Of a stretch of 64,000 nt of DNA, positions 10,324-21,405 are shown one piece after another. Under the pieces are notes generated by a model. That model searched no databases and was not told the origin of the DNA. It was given only the letters and a program-made list of their open reading frames with translations. Position numbers and translations under genes: made by a program. Source of the DNA: Escherichia fergusonii ATCC 35469 (GTDB lineage Bacteria > Pseudomonadota > Gammaproteobacteria > Enterobacterales > Enterobacteriaceae); contig NC_011740.1 in assembly GCF_000026225.1 (NCBI RefSeq), forward strand, positions 558,001 through 622,000, in the 5' to 3' direction. Numbering within the stretch: position 1 is the stretch's first letter; each line of letters begins with the position of its first letter.

Positions 10324-11495
10324 ACGGACAACTGCAATACAATCGTGGCCTGACCGAACCCCGCCTGCCGCGTTCGGCGCTGGCGGTACGCGTTACCGCT
10401 GTGATGCTGCTCTGTTTTCTCGGCTGGGCGTGGTATTTCCAGCTTGATGAAGTCACTACCGGCAGCGGCACGGTAGAACCTTCCGGGCGCGAACAGGTGG
10501 TGCAGTCGCTGGAAGGCGGAATTCTGTATCATCTCGACGTCAAGGTTGGCGATATTGTTGAACAGGGCCAGCCGCTGGCGCAGCTTAACCGCACCAAAAC
10601 GGAATCCGACGTCCAGGAAGCAATGTCGCGGCTGTATGCGGCGCTGGCAACCTCGGCGCGGCTGCGGGCGGAAGTGAGTAATAAACCGCTGGTCTTCCCT
10701 GATGAACTGAATAAATTCCCCGAACTTATCGAGTCGGAAACGGCGTTATATAACACTCGCCGCGATGGGCTGAACAAAGCCACCACCGGGCTGACGCAGG
10801 GGATTAGCCTGGTCAACCGCGAACTGGCGATGACCCAGCCGCTGGTGAAACAGGGGGCGGCGAGCAGCGTTGAAGTGCTGCGCCTGCAACGCCAGGCCAA
10901 TGAACTGGAAAACAAACTTAGCGACGTGCGTACGCAATACTACGTACAGGCGCGCGAAGAGTTAGCGAAAGCCAATGCGGAAGTGGAAACCCAGCGTTCG
11001 GTGATCCGCGGGCGGGAAGATTCTCTCACCCGGCTCAACTTTACCGCGCCGGTGCGAGGCATTGTTCAGGACATTGACGTCACCACGGTTGGCGGCGTCA
11101 TCGCCCCTGGTGGTAAACTTATGACTATCGTGCCGCTGGATGAGCAACTGTTGATCGAGGCAAAAATCTCCCCCCGCGATGTGGCGTTTATCCATCCGGG
11201 GCAAAAATCGCTGGTGAAAATAACCGCTTACGACTACTCCATCTACGGCGGCCTGCCGGGGGAAGTGGCGGTGATATCACCAGACACCGTGCAGGATGAA
11301 GTGCGACGCGATGTTTATTACTATCGGGTGTACATTCGCACTTTCAGCAACCATCTGGAAAATAAACATAAACAGCAGTTTCCGATATTTCCCGGCATGG
11401 TGGCGACGGTCGATATCCGCACCGGCAAAAAAAGCGTGCTGGATTATCTGTTGAAACCCTTTAACAAAGCACAGGAGGCGTTGCGCGAACGATGA
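10320..11495 (+). CDS. Type I secretion membrane fusion protein (HlyD/LapC-like)
   Basis: A 391-residue periplasmic adaptor. There is a short cytoplasmic N-terminus, one membrane segment at about 22-40, a lipoyl/barrel half ([20 protein letters not shown]), a long coiled-coil from about 100 to 240, and the second lipoyl/beta-barrel half with [11 protein letters not shown]. It links the ABC exporter to an outer-membrane channel. Its ATG overlaps the exporter stop, and its TGA overlaps the cueR start by 4 bp, so cueR is translationally adjacent to this export operon. Confidence 0.93.
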
Positions 11496-11899
11496 ACATT
11501 AGCGATGTGGCAAAAATTACCGGCCTGACCAGCAAAGCCATTCGCTTCTATGAAGAGAAGGGACTGGTGACACCGCCGATGCGTAGCGAAAACGGTTATC
11601 GCACATACACGCAGCAGCATCTCAACGAACTGACCTTACTGCGCCAGGCACGCCAGGTGGGCTTTAACCTGGAAGAGAGCGGCGAACTGGTGAATCTGTT
11701 TAACGATCCGCAGCGTCACAGCGCCGACGTTAAACGGCGCACGCTGGAAAAGGTGGCGGAGATCGAACGGCATATTGAGGAGCTGCAATCTATGCGCGAC
11801 CAGCTGCTGGCACTGGCGAATGCCTGCCCTGGCGATGACAGCGCCGATTGCCCGATTATCGAAAATCTCTCTGGCTGCTGTCATCATCGGGCAGGGTGA
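11492..11899 (+). CDS. cueR: Cu(I)-responsive MerR-family regulator CueR
   Basis: A 135-residue MerR protein. It has an N-terminal winged helix ([20 protein letters not shown]), a dimerisation coiled coil at about 80-110, and the Cu(I)-binding loop with Cys112 and Cys120, then a CCHH-containing tail. In E. coli CueR activates copA and cueO by distorting their promoters. The length matches the family. Its start codon overlaps the stop of the upstream membrane fusion gene (ATGA), so read-through from the adhesin export operon could contribute to its expression. No copA or cueO target is in the window. Confidence 0.97.
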
Positions 11900-12358
11900 T
11901 TAAGACGAGACGGCTCGAATATGTAGGGTTATCCCTTCTATCGCAATCACCTCAACATGCGTACCTGCGGCTAAATCCTCGCTGGCGCTGACGGGCCAGG
12001 AACTGTCGCCGACGCGCATATGACCGCGCCCATTGACCAGCGGTGATTCCAGCACAAAACGTCGGCCAATCAGCTGCTGCCCGCGCTGGTTAAGATGACT
12101 GTCGCTGTGCTTTTGTTCGCGAACCCGTCGCGACAACCATTTCCACCACAGCCAGGCGGCGAGCAGCGTCAGGATGGCAAACATCACCCCTTGCCATTCC
12201 CAGCCCAGCGGCAGCAACCAGACCACCAGGCCAGTAATCACTGCCGCGACACCGCTCCACAACAGATAACCATTGCCGCCCAGCATCTCGGCAGCCAGCA
12301 ACAAACCGCCGAGACTTAGCCAAAAAATATGCGGATGGATAGCTATCATCTCGATCAT
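11900..12358 (-). CDS. ybbJ: NfeD-like membrane protein YbbJ
   Basis: A 152-residue protein with hydrophobic helices in the first 80 residues ([16 protein letters not shown] and following) and a C-terminal OB-fold-like NfeD domain. It overlaps the 3' end of qmcA by 4 bp, the usual pairing of an NfeD protein with an SPFH/stomatin protein. It probably acts with QmcA at the inner membrane. The exact function is unknown. Confidence 0.92.
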   Translation of the reverse strand: MIEMIAIHPHIFWLSLGGLLLAAEMLGGNGYLLWSGVAAVITGLVVWLLPLGWEWQGVMFAILTLLAAWLWWKWLSRRVREQKHSDSHLNQRGQQLIGRRFVLESPLVNGRGHMRVGDSSWPVSASEDLAAGTHVEVIAIEGITLHIRAVSS

Positions 12359-13272
12359 GATTTATTTCGCTCGTTCGCGCTGTCTTTCACCAGTTCAGCA
12401 ATCCCGGCAATCGACCCCATCAGGCTGCTGGCCTCTAATGGCATCATTACTACTTTGCTGTTACTGGAAGAACCGATCTGCTGCAACGCTTCGGTATATT
12501 TCTGTGCTACGAAGTAGTTCACTGCCTGAATATCACCAGAGGCGATGGCTTCCGACACCATTTGGGTAGCACGGGCTTCTGCTTCAGCGGAACGTTCACG
12601 CGCTTCAGCTTGCAAAAATGCCGACTGACGTTCGCCTTCCGCTTTCAGGATTTGTGACTGTTTCTCACCTTCCGCTTTGAGAATTTCCGCCTGACGGATC
12701 CCTTCAGCTTCAAGGATGTAAGCGCGTTTAGTACGTTCCGCTTTCATCTGCGCGTTCATTGAAGAGATAAGCTCTGCGGGCGGGCGTACGTCGCGAATTT
12801 CAATACGGGTGACTTTAATCCCCCACGGGTTGGTGGCCTCATCGACAATACGTAGCAGACGTGAGTTGATGCTGTCGCGCTGGGAGAGCATTTCATCGAG
12901 TTCCATTGAACCCAGCACGGTACGGATGTTAGTCATGGTCAGGTTGATGATCGCCAGCTCCAGATTGCTGACCTCATAAGCCGCGCGCGGCGCGTCAATC
13001 ACCTGAATAAAGCACACGGCGTCGATAGTAACGTTGGCGTTATCTTTCGAGATAACTTCCTGAGAAGGGATATCGAGCACTTGCTCCATCATATTGATCT
13101 TACGACCAATGCGATCCATAAACGGCACCACCAGACTGAGCCCCGGCTGTAACGTTTTGGTATAGCGACCAAAACGTTCTACTGTCCACTGATATCCCTG
13201 CGGTACGATTTTGACACCCGCGCCAACAATGACCAGCGCGACAAAAATGAGAATGGGAATAAAGATAAACAT
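12355..13272 (-). CDS. qmcA: SPFH/stomatin-family membrane protein QmcA
   Basis: A 305-residue protein with an N-terminal membrane anchor ([19 protein letters not shown]), an SPFH/band-7 domain at about 20-200, and an Ala/Glu-rich coiled-coil (repeated ILKAEGE units at about 195-245). Family members form oligomeric microdomain scaffolds and interact with FtsH-type proteases. QmcA was described as a multicopy suppressor of htpX ftsH defects. It is first in a leftward qmcA-ybbJ operon with a good Shine-Dalgarno (AGGAGG) upstream of the ATG at 13272. Confidence 0.95.
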   Translation of the reverse strand: MFIFIPILIFVALVIVGAGVKIVPQGYQWTVERFGRYTKTLQPGLSLVVPFMDRIGRKINMMEQVLDIPSQEVISKDNANVTIDAVCFIQVIDAPRAAYEVSNLELAIINLTMTNIRTVLGSMELDEMLSQRDSINSRLLRIVDEATNPWGIKVTRIEIRDVRPPAELISSMNAQMKAERTKRAYILEAEGIRQAEILKAEGEKQSQILKAEGERQSAFLQAEARERSAEAEARATQMVSEAIASGDIQAVNYFVAQKYTEALQQIGSSSNSKVVMMPLEASSLMGSIAGIAELVKDSANERNKS

Positions 13273-13417
13273 CGAAAAAACCTCCTGTTGTACCGTCCAT
13301 AATAAAAGCGATTGTTGTCTGCTCAGCTAAATTATACCTGATTAATAAATGATAGTTCCCCCACAATCCTTCGGGGGATACACTATTTGTGTTAAAAATG
13401 AGAAAAAGGGAAATGTC

Positions 13418-14095
13418 ATGCAGGAAAATAGTCCTTTGCTTCAACTGCAAAATGTTGGATATCTGGCAGGTGGGGCAAAAATTCTCAATAACATCAGTTT
13501 TTCATTGCGTGCTGGTGAATTTAAGTTAATAACCGGTCCTTCCGGTTGCGGTAAAAGTACGCTATTAAAAATTGTTGCTTCATTAATCAGTCCGACCAGT
13601 GGAACGTTGCTGTTTGCAGGCGAAGATATCTCCCTTCTGAAACCAGAAGAGTATCGCCAGCAAGTATCCTACTGTGCTCAGACCCCCGCGCTGTTTGGCG
13701 ATACGGTATACGATAACCTGATTTTTCCCTGGCAGATCCGTAACCAGCAGCCTGACCCGGCCATTTTTCTCGATTTCCTCGAATGCTTCGCCTTGCCGGA
13801 CACCATTTTGACAAAGAATATCGCCGAGCTATCTGGTGGTGAAAAACAACGCATCTCATTGATTCGTAACCTGCAATTTATGCCAAAGGTTTTATTGCTG
13901 GATGAAATCACCAGTGCGCTTGATGAAAGTAATAAACATAATGTTAATGAGATGATCCACCGTTATGTGCGCGAGCAAAATATTGCCGTGCTGTGGGTGA
14001 CACACGATAAAGACGAAATTAATCATGCGGATAAAGTGATTACACTGCAACCGCATGCCGGAGAAATGCAGGAAGCACGCTATGAACTCGCATAA
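13418..14095 (+). CDS. fetA: Iron export ABC transporter ATP-binding protein FetA
   Basis: A 225-residue ABC ATPase with Walker A GPSGCGKST, signature LSGGEKQR and Walker B LLLDEITSALDE. I chose the ATG at 13418, preceded by GGGAAATGTC, which gives the K-12 length; an upstream in-frame ATG at 13349 has no ribosome site. With FetB it forms an exporter reported to protect against iron overload and peroxide. It overlaps fetB by 14 bp. Confidence 0.95.
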   Translation: MQENSPLLQLQNVGYLAGGAKILNNISFSLRAGEFKLITGPSGCGKSTLLKIVASLISPTSGTLLFAGEDISLLKPEEYRQQVSYCAQTPALFGDTVYDNLIFPWQIRNQQPDPAIFLDFLECFALPDTILTKNIAELSGGEKQRISLIRNLQFMPKVLLLDEITSALDESNKHNVNEMIHRYVREQNIAVLWVTHDKDEINHADKVITLQPHAGEMQEARYELA

Positions 14096-14861
14096 TATTA
14101 CTAACGAATCATTGGCACTGGCATTAATGCTGGTGGTGGTAGCAATCTTAATTAGCCATAAAGAAAAACTGGCGCTGGAGAAAGATATTCTCTGGAGCGT
14201 CGGGCGGGCGATAATTCAGCTGATTATTGTCGGCTATGTGCTGAAGTATATTTTCAGCGTGGATGATGCCAGCCTGACATTATTGATGGTGTTATTTATC
14301 TGCTTTAATGCGGCGTGGAATGCGCAAAAACGCAGTAAATATATTGCTAAAGCTTTTATCTCATCGTTTATTGCCATTACGGTCGGGGCGGGAATTACCC
14401 TGGCGGTGCTGATTCTCTCAGGGTCGATTGAGTTTATCCCGATGCAGGTGATTCCTATTGCCGGGATGATTGCTGGTAACGCGATGGTGGCGGTAGGGCT
14501 GTGTTACAACAATTTAGGGCAACGGGTCATTAGCGAACAACAACAGATTCAGGAGAAACTGAGTCTTGGCGCGACGCCGAAACAGGCTTCAGCGATATTG
14601 ATTCGCGACAGTATTCGCGCGGCTTTAATTCCGACGGTCGATTCAGCAAAAACGGTTGGCTTAGTGAGTTTACCGGGAATGATGTCCGGGCTGATATTTG
14701 CCGGGATTGATCCGGTGAAGGCGATTAAATATCAGATTATGGTGACCTTTATGCTGCTCTCAACCGCCAGCTTGTCGACCATTATTGCCTGCTATTTAAC
14801 CTATCGTAAGTTTTATAATTCGCGCCACCAGTTGGTGGTGACGCAATTGAAGAAGAAATAA
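14082..14861 (+). CDS. fetB: Iron export ABC transporter permease FetB
   Basis: A 259-residue polytopic inner-membrane protein of the UPF0014 family with about seven hydrophobic helices. The start ATG at 14082 (MNSHNITNES) lies within the last codons of fetA, implying translational coupling. An internal basic loop with the motif LGATPKQA probably contacts the ATPase. It works with FetA in iron efflux. REP elements follow the stop. Confidence 0.95.
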   Translation: MNSHNITNESLALALMLVVVAILISHKEKLALEKDILWSVGRAIIQLIIVGYVLKYIFSVDDASLTLLMVLFICFNAAWNAQKRSKYIAKAFISSFIAITVGAGITLAVLILSGSIEFIPMQVIPIAGMIAGNAMVAVGLCYNNLGQRVISEQQQIQEKLSLGATPKQASAILIRDSIRAALIPTVDSAKTVGLVSLPGMMSGLIFAGIDPVKAIKYQIMVTFMLLSTASLSTIIACYLTYRKFYNSRHQLVVTQLKKK

Positions 14862-14864
14862 TGC

Positions 14865-15010
14865 GATGCCGGATGCGTCTTATCAGACCTACATGGCACC
14901 TGCAATGTATTGAATTAGCACGGTTTGGTAGGCCGGATAAGGCGTTCACGCCGCATCCGGCGGCTATGCGCGGATGCCTGATGCGACGCTGGCGCGTCTT
15001 ATCAGGCCTA
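14865..15010. repeat. REP/BIME cluster between fetB and cnoX
   Basis: Several palindromic REP units appear in alternating orientation, e.g. GATGCCGGATGCGTCTTATC, GCCGGATAAGGCGTTCACGC and GATGCGACGCTGGCGCGTC, ending with CTTATCAGGCCTA. They lie between convergent genes, the usual site for BIMEs, and probably stabilise the mRNA 3' ends. Confidence 0.9.
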
Positions 15011-15040
15011 CAAACCAGCACATCGCATTTCAACGGAAAA

Positions 15041-15937
<897 letters not shown>

Positions 15938-15955
15938 TTAAGCGCGCGCTTCAAC

Positions 15956-16765
15956 TCACCCTTGCAATATTTTGTCCATCACGCGCCCCGGCAGCAGGCG
16001 CTTAAGCACCATTACTGCCCAGGTCACCAGCGTTACCGGATAGCGCATCTTCGGCTTCTCGCTAATAAAAGCATGGCGTACTTTGTCGACCACTGCTTCC
16101 GGCCCCAACGTAAAGCGAGCGGCGATGCCGGGATTTTCGACTGGTTTATCACTTTGCGTCTGGTTGACGTTGTCGGTGAAGCGAGTACGAATGGGACCGG
16201 GTTCAATCAGGCTGACTTTAATTCCGCTGTGGCGCAGCTCCATGCGCAGCGCGTCTGACCACGCCTCCAGCGCATATTTACTGGCCGCGTAAGCGCCGCG
16301 ACCCGGCGTGGAGATTAATCCCATCACCGATGAGGTCATTACAATACGCCCTTCACCATGCGGCAACATAGCCGGTAACAGGCGCATGGTGAGCTGGTGT
16401 GCGCCGAAAAAGTTGGCGGAAAACTGCTGTTCCATCTGCGCACGGCTGATGGTGGAAAGGGGGCCATACATGCCGAATCCGGCATTGTTAAAGATCCCAT
16501 ACAGACAATTATCGGTCAGGGCGATCACTTCGTCGGCTGCGCGATCAACACTTTCTGGTGAATCCAGATCGATCAACACGCCGGTAAATCCCATGCTGTT
16601 CATGCGCTCAACATCATCCGGTTTCCGGCAACCTGCCAGCACATGAAAACCCTGGCGTTTTAATTCGAGCGCGCTTTCCAGGCCAATTCCACTGGAACAT
16701 CCGGTAATTAAGACCGATTTTTGCATAACTTTACCTGTCAGGATCTCCGTTGCTTTATGAGTCAT
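15956..16765 (-). CDS. ybbO: Short-chain dehydrogenase/reductase YbbO
   Basis: A 269-residue SDR enzyme with the cofactor motif TGCSSGIG near the N-terminus, NNAG, and the catalytic YxxxK (YAASK). It is reported to be an NADP+-dependent aldehyde reductase. The listed start overlaps tesA by 11 bp; an internal ATG at 16726 (MQKSVLITG) would remove 13 residues and is an alternative start. Confidence 0.93.
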   Translation of the reverse strand: MTHKATEILTGKVMQKSVLITGCSSGIGLESALELKRQGFHVLAGCRKPDDVERMNSMGFTGVLIDLDSPESVDRAADEVIALTDNCLYGIFNNAGFGMYGPLSTISRAQMEQQFSANFFGAHQLTMRLLPAMLPHGEGRIVMTSSVMGLISTPGRGAYAASKYALEAWSDALRMELRHSGIKVSLIEPGPIRTRFTDNVNQTQSDKPVENPGIAARFTLGPEAVVDKVRHAFISEKPKMRYPVTLVTWAVMVLKRLLPGRVMDKILQG

Positions 16766-17381
16766 GATTTACTAAAGGCTGCAACTGCTTCGCCATCCAG
16801 TCGGCAATAAACGGCTGGGCGTCGCGGTTGGGATGAATACCGTCATCCTGCATCCATTGTGGCTTGAGGTAGACCTCTTCCATAAAAAAGGGCAGCAGCG
16901 GAACATCAAACTCTTTGGCGAGTTTGGGGTAAATGGCGCTAAAGGCTTCATTATAACGGCGACCATAGTTTGCAGGCAGACGTATTTGCATTAACAATGG
17001 TTCAGCGTTGGCGGCTTTGACATCCTGCAAAATCTGGCGCAGCGTTTGCTCGGTTTGCTGTGGCTGAAAACCACGCAAACCGTCATTGCCGCCCAGTTCT
17101 ACCAGCACCCAGCGCGGCTGATGCTGTTTCAGCAGAGCCGGAAGGCGCGCCAGTCCTTGTTGCGAGGTGTCGCCGCTGATGCTGGCATTAACTACCGACG
17201 TTTTACTCTGCCACTTATCATTCAACAAGGCAGGCCAGGCCGCGCTGGCAGACATTCGATACCCGGCGCTCAGGCTATCACCCAGAATCAATAACGTGTC
17301 TGCTGCGGCGGCACGGAAGGTTAACAGGACCAGGAACAGGAAGGGCAAATGCCAGCGGAAAACATTGTTGAAGTTCATCAT
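16755..17381 (-). CDS. tesA: Periplasmic acyl-CoA thioesterase I / lysophospholipase L1 TesA
   Basis: A 208-residue SGNH hydrolase with an N-terminal signal peptide (FLFLVLLTFRAAAA), the block I motif GDSLSAGY carrying the nucleophile Ser, block III GGNDG, and the C-terminal DGIHPN supplying Asp and His. It hydrolyses acyl-CoA, lysophospholipid and ester substrates in the periplasm. The start ATG at 17381 lies inside the oppositely oriented ybbA (33-bp divergent overlap). Confidence 0.96.
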   Translation of the reverse strand: MMNFNNVFRWHLPFLFLVLLTFRAAAADTLLILGDSLSAGYRMSASAAWPALLNDKWQSKTSVVNASISGDTSQQGLARLPALLKQHQPRWVLVELGGNDGLRGFQPQQTEQTLRQILQDVKAANAEPLLMQIRLPANYGRRYNEAFSAIYPKLAKEFDVPLLPFFMEEVYLKPQWMQDDGIHPNRDAQPFIADWMAKQLQPLVNHDS

Positions 17382-18035
17382 CTTAAGAAGTCCGTCGGTC
17401 AGGGGGAGCATGAACTCTCCATCCTCACCGGAGTTGAGCTGGTTGTCAAACGTGGCGAGACCATCGCGCTGGTGGGCGAGTCGGGATCGGGTAAGTCAAC
17501 GTTGCTGGCGATCCTCGCTGGGCTGGATGACGGCAGCAGTGGCGAAGTAAATCTGGTGGGACAACCGCTACATAATATGGACGAAGAAGCGCGGGCAAAG
17601 TTGCGCGCGAAGCACGTAGGCTTTGTTTTTCAGTCATTTATGTTAATTCCTACCCTTAACGCGCTGGAAAACGTCGAGCTTCCGGCGCTGCTGCGCGGTG
17701 AAAGTAGCGTGGAAAGTCGTAACGGGGCGAAAGCCTTGCTCGAACAGTTAGGGCTGGGCAAACGTCTTGATCATCTCCCGGCACAGCTTTCCGGTGGCGA
17801 ACAGCAACGGGTGGCGCTGGCGCGTGCCTTTAATGGTCGGCCAGATGTGCTGTTTGCCGACGAACCCACCGGTAACCTTGACCGCCAGACAGGCGATAAA
17901 ATTGCCGACCTGCTGTTTTCCCTCAACCGTGAGCATGGCACCACGTTGATTATGGTGACTCACGACCTGCAACTGGCGGCACGTTGCGACCGCTGCTTAC
18001 GACTGGTTAACGGGCAGTTGCAGGAGGAAGCATGA
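17349..18035 (+). CDS. ybbA: ABC transporter ATP-binding protein YbbA
   Basis: A 228-residue MacB/LolD-type ATPase with Walker A GESGSGKST, signature LSGGEQQR and Walker B VLFADEPTGNLD. It overlaps ybbP by 4 bp and presumably powers it in mechanotransmission-type transport or lipoprotein/peptide release. It overlaps the start of tesA divergently, so promoters of the pair must lie inside each other's coding sequence. Confidence 0.95.
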   Translation: MPAENIVEVHHLKKSVGQGEHELSILTGVELVVKRGETIALVGESGSGKSTLLAILAGLDDGSSGEVNLVGQPLHNMDEEARAKLRAKHVGFVFQSFMLIPTLNALENVELPALLRGESSVESRNGAKALLEQLGLGKRLDHLPAQLSGGEQQRVALARAFNGRPDVLFADEPTGNLDRQTGDKIADLLFSLNREHGTTLIMVTHDLQLAARCDRCLRLVNGQLQEEA

Positions 18036-20446
18036 TTGCACGTTGGTTCTGGCGCGAATGGCGCTCGCCGTCGCTGTTAATTGTCTGGCTGGCGCTAAGC
18101 CTGGCGGTGGCCTGCGTGCTGGCGCTGGGCAATATCAGCGATCGCATGGAGAAGGGCTTAAGCCAGCAAAGCCGTGAGTTTATGGCGGGCGATCGGGCGT
18201 TGCGCAGTTCGCGCGAAGTGCCGCAAGCATGGCTGGAGGAAGCGCAAAAGCGCGGCCTGAAAGTCGGCAAGCAGCTGACTTTCGCCACCATGACCTTTGC
18301 AGGCGACACGCCGCAACTGGCGAACGTCAAAGCGGTGGATGATATCTACCCGATGTATGGCGATCTGCAAACTAATCCCCCTGGCCTGAAACCGCAGGCG
18401 GGCAGCGTATTGCTGGCCCCACGCCTGATGGCACTGCTTAACCTGAAAACGGGCGACACCATTGACGTGGGCGATGCCACCTTGCGGATTGCCGGAGAAG
18501 TGATTCAGGAACCGGATTCCGGTTTTAACCCCTTCCAGATGGCCCCGCGTCTGATGATGAATCTGACGGATGTCGATAAAACCGGAGCCGTGCAACCGGG
18601 AAGTCGGGTCACCTGGCGCTATAAATTCGGCGGCAGCGAGAACCAGCTCGACGGCTATGAGAAATGGTTGTTACCCCAGCTTAAACCCGAACAACGCTGG
18701 TACGGTCTGGAACAGGACGAAGGCGCGCTGGGGCGCTCAATGGAACGCTCGCAACAGTTCCTGCTGCTTTCGGCGCTTCTGACCTTGCTGCTGGCGGTGG
18801 CGGCGGTCGCGGTGGCGATGAATCATTACTGTCGCAGTCGCTACGACTTGGTGGCGATCCTCAAAACGCTGGGAGCAGGGCGAGCGCAATTGCGTAAGTT
18901 AATTGTCGGTCAGTGGTTGATGGTGCTGGTACTTTCAGCCGTTACCGGCGGGGCTATAGGTCTGTTGTTCGAAAACGTGTTGATGGTGCTGCTCAAGCCA
19001 GTGCTACCTGCCGCTTTACCTCCTGCCAGCCTCTGGCCGTGGTTGTGGGCGTTCGGCACCATGACGGTCATCTCGCTGCTGGTGGGGCTACGACCGTACC
19101 GCTTGTTGCTGGCAACGCAGCCTTTACGCGTATTACGAAATGATGTGGTAGCGAACGTCTGGCCGCTGAAGTTTTATCTGCCGATTGTCAGTGTGGTGGT
19201 TGTGCTGCTGCTCGCCGGATTAATGGGCGGCAGTATGCTGCTCTGGGCGGTGCTGGCGGGCGCGGTAGTACTGGCTTTGCTGTGCGGTGTGCTGGGCTGG
19301 ATGCTGCTGAATGTACTTCGCCGCATGACGCTGAAATCGCTACCTCTGCGCCTGGCGGTTAGCCGCCTGTTACGTCAGCCGTGGTCAACGTTAAGCCAGC
19401 TTTCGGCATTTTCGCTCTCCTTTATGCTGCTGGCACTGTTGCTGGTGTTGCGTGGCGATCTGCTCGACCGCTGGCAACAGCAGCTACCGCCAGAAAGCCC
19501 GAACTACTTTTTAATCAACATCGCCACAGAACAGGTTACGCCGCTAAAAGCGTTCCTCGCGGAACATCAAATAGTCCCGGAATCGTTTTATCCGGTGGTG
19601 CGGGCGCGGCTGACGGCGATTAACGACAAGCCGACAGAAGGCAATGAAGATGAGGCGCTTAACCGCGAACTCAATCTTACCTGGCAAAATACGCGGCCCG
19701 ATCATAATCCGATTGTCGCCGGTAACTGGCCGCCAAAAGCCGATGAAGTGTCGATGGAAGAGGGGCTGGCGAAACGCTTAAACGTTGCCCTCGGCGATAC
19801 TGTGACTTTTATGGGCGATACCCAGGAGTTCCGCGCTAAAGTGACCAGCCTGCGCAAAGTTGACTGGGAAAGTCTGCGGCCTAATTTCTATTTTATTTTC
19901 CCGGAAGGGGCATTAGACGGGCAGCCGCAGAGCTGGCTAACCAGTTTCCGCTGGGAGAATGGCAACGGTATGTTGACGCAACTCAACCGCCAGTTCCCGA
20001 CCATTAGCCTGTTAGACATTGGTGCGATTTTAAAACAGGTCGGTCAGGTGCTGGAGCAGGTAAGTCGGGCGCTGGAAGTGATGGTGGTGCTGGTCACCGC
20101 CTGCGGCATGTTGCTGTTGCTGGCGCAGGTGCAGGTGGGAATGCGTCAGCGTCATCAGGAGCTGGTGGTGTGGCGCACACTCGGTGCGGGGAAAAAGCTG
20201 CTGCGCACGACATTGTGGTGTGAGTTCGCCATGCTCGGGTTTGTATCCGGCCTGGTGGCCGCAATCGGTGCGGAAACGGCGCTGGCGGTACTGCAATCAA
20301 AAGTGTTTGATTTCCCGTGGGAGCCAGACTGGCGATTGTGGATTGTGTTGCCGTGTAGCGGTGCGCTGCTGCTGTCGCTTTGTGGCGGCTGGCTGGGCGC
20401 GCGACTGGTTAAGGGTAAGGCGCTGTTCAGGCAGTTTGCGGGGTGA
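18032..20446 (+). CDS. ybbP: FtsX/MacB-family ABC transporter permease YbbP
   Basis: An 804-residue permease with an N-terminal helix, a periplasmic domain at about 45-235, two FtsX-type membrane bundles (about 250-480 and 680-800) and a second large periplasmic domain between them. It pairs with YbbA. The substrate is not established. The gene ends just before REP sequence and the variable rhs-position region. Confidence 0.94.
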   Translation: MIARWFWREWRSPSLLIVWLALSLAVACVLALGNISDRMEKGLSQQSREFMAGDRALRSSREVPQAWLEEAQKRGLKVGKQLTFATMTFAGDTPQLANVKAVDDIYPMYGDLQTNPPGLKPQAGSVLLAPRLMALLNLKTGDTIDVGDATLRIAGEVIQEPDSGFNPFQMAPRLMMNLTDVDKTGAVQPGSRVTWRYKFGGSENQLDGYEKWLLPQLKPEQRWYGLEQDEGALGRSMERSQQFLLLSALLTLLLAVAAVAVAMNHYCRSRYDLVAILKTLGAGRAQLRKLIVGQWLMVLVLSAVTGGAIGLLFENVLMVLLKPVLPAALPPASLWPWLWAFGTMTVISLLVGLRPYRLLLATQPLRVLRNDVVANVWPLKFYLPIVSVVVVLLLAGLMGGSMLLWAVLAGAVVLALLCGVLGWMLLNVLRRMTLKSLPLRLAVSRLLRQPWSTLSQLSAFSLSFMLLALLLVLRGDLLDRWQQQLPPESPNYFLINIATEQVTPLKAFLAEHQIVPESFYPVVRARLTAINDKPTEGNEDEALNRELNLTWQNTRPDHNPIVAGNWPPKADEVSMEEGLAKRLNVALGDTVTFMGDTQEFRAKVTSLRKVDWESLRPNFYFIFPEGALDGQPQSWLTSFRWENGNGMLTQLNRQFPTISLLDIGAILKQVGQVLEQVSRALEVMVVLVTACGMLLLLAQVQVGMRQRHQELVVWRTLGAGKKLLRTTLWCEFAMLGFVSGLVAAIGAETALAVLQSKVFDFPWEPDWRLWIVLPCSGALLLSLCGGWLGARLVKGKALFRQFAG

Positions 20447-20461
20447 TGACAGGTGTTAGAT

Positions 20462-20560
20462 TGCCTGATGCGCTAAGTCTTATCTGGCCTACGAAGATCG
20501 TGCAATATATTGATTTTGCAAGATTGTGTAGGCCAGATAAGCGTTCAAGCCGCATCCGGC
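20462..20560. repeat. REP pair downstream of ybbP
   Basis: Two inverted REP-like units bracket an AT-rich core: TGCCTGATGCGCTAAGTC on the left, and GGCCAGATAAGCGTTCAAGC followed by CGCATCCGGC on the right. It marks the end of the ybbAP operon and the left border of the region where K-12 carries rhsD. Confidence 0.85.
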
Positions 20561-20682
20561 AAAAACTATCAAGAATTGAGAAATAACATTCAATGAGGCC
20601 AGGTCCTGTCTTTTATCATACTTTTATTTCAGAGTTAGAAACGATACTCTCCTTTTCTTGCGAGTATAAAAAGGAGGATTAA

Positions 20683-20898
20683 ATGAGTGTTAATTTTAAA
20701 GAGTGGGAGTTTTTTATAGATGGTACTGATCCAGGTTGGGTTATTTCAAATGCTGGTACAGATGAGGAACCTGAGTATTTATTCATCAATGAACTTACCG
20801 GACATGTTCTAATAGTAGATATAGGGGATAAAGAGTATTATCAATTAATTAATGGTATGATTGAAAGAGGAATGAAAGTCGTTAAGGTAGAATATTAA
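20683..20898 (+). CDS. Small acidic protein, possible orphan immunity protein
   Basis: A 71-residue acidic protein beginning MSVNFKEWEFFIDGTD, preceded by a strong AAGGAGG 6 bp from the ATG. I do not recognise the family. It lies where K-12 has rhsD and its small downstream genes, is AT-rich compared with the backbone, and has the size and charge common for immunity proteins of Rhs/contact-dependent toxins. That role is inferred from position only. Confidence 0.6.
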   Translation: MSVNFKEWEFFIDGTDPGWVISNAGTDEEPEYLFINELTGHVLIVDIGDKEYYQLINGMIERGMKVVKVEY

Positions 20899-20995
20899 CC
20901 GCTATGCGCTGTGATGTTTGCTTTGTAGTTAAAATATATTTATTTTTTTGATGAGCATGAAATGCAAAATTTCAAATCAACTTTAGAAACGTATT

Positions 20996-21202
20996 ATGAT
21001 TGCTAATAAATCTCTGGGCGGTTTTCATTTACATTTTGAGAAAGATGATGCTCATGAGATGGTTTGTGCTCTTTATAGTTTATTGGAGACGGGAGCAAGC
21101 AAACCTATCAGACTGGAAAACATATCACCTGTAGCGTATAAAAATTTGCTACTTTTACAATCGTCCAATGAAGATGATGTCCTGATACAGGACTCACAGT
21201 AA
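20996..21202 (+). CDS. Small hypothetical protein in rhs-position region
   Basis: A 68-residue frame starting at ATG (MIANKSLGGFHLHFEK) without a clear ribosome site; no motif recognised. It may be an intact small immunity-like gene or the 3' remnant of a larger one. Low-GC composition matches its neighbours rather than ybbP or selU. Confidence 0.4.
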   Translation: MIANKSLGGFHLHFEKDDAHEMVCALYSLLETGASKPIRLENISPVAYKNLLLLQSSNEDDVLIQDSQ

Positions 21203-21405
21203 TAAAATTATACTTGTCGCTTGATTCAATAGATTTCGCCCTAAGCAAACTATCTTTATTTTTGACTGATGGTCATTTTTCTTCCCCTGAGTTTTGTGAA
21301 TGTATGTTTAACAGTACAATCATCTCTTTGTATTTTATGGGAAGGGAGGTTTAGTAGAGGTTTACAAGGGGGAGATCTTGATGTGAAATAAATTAAGGTA
21401 ATATA

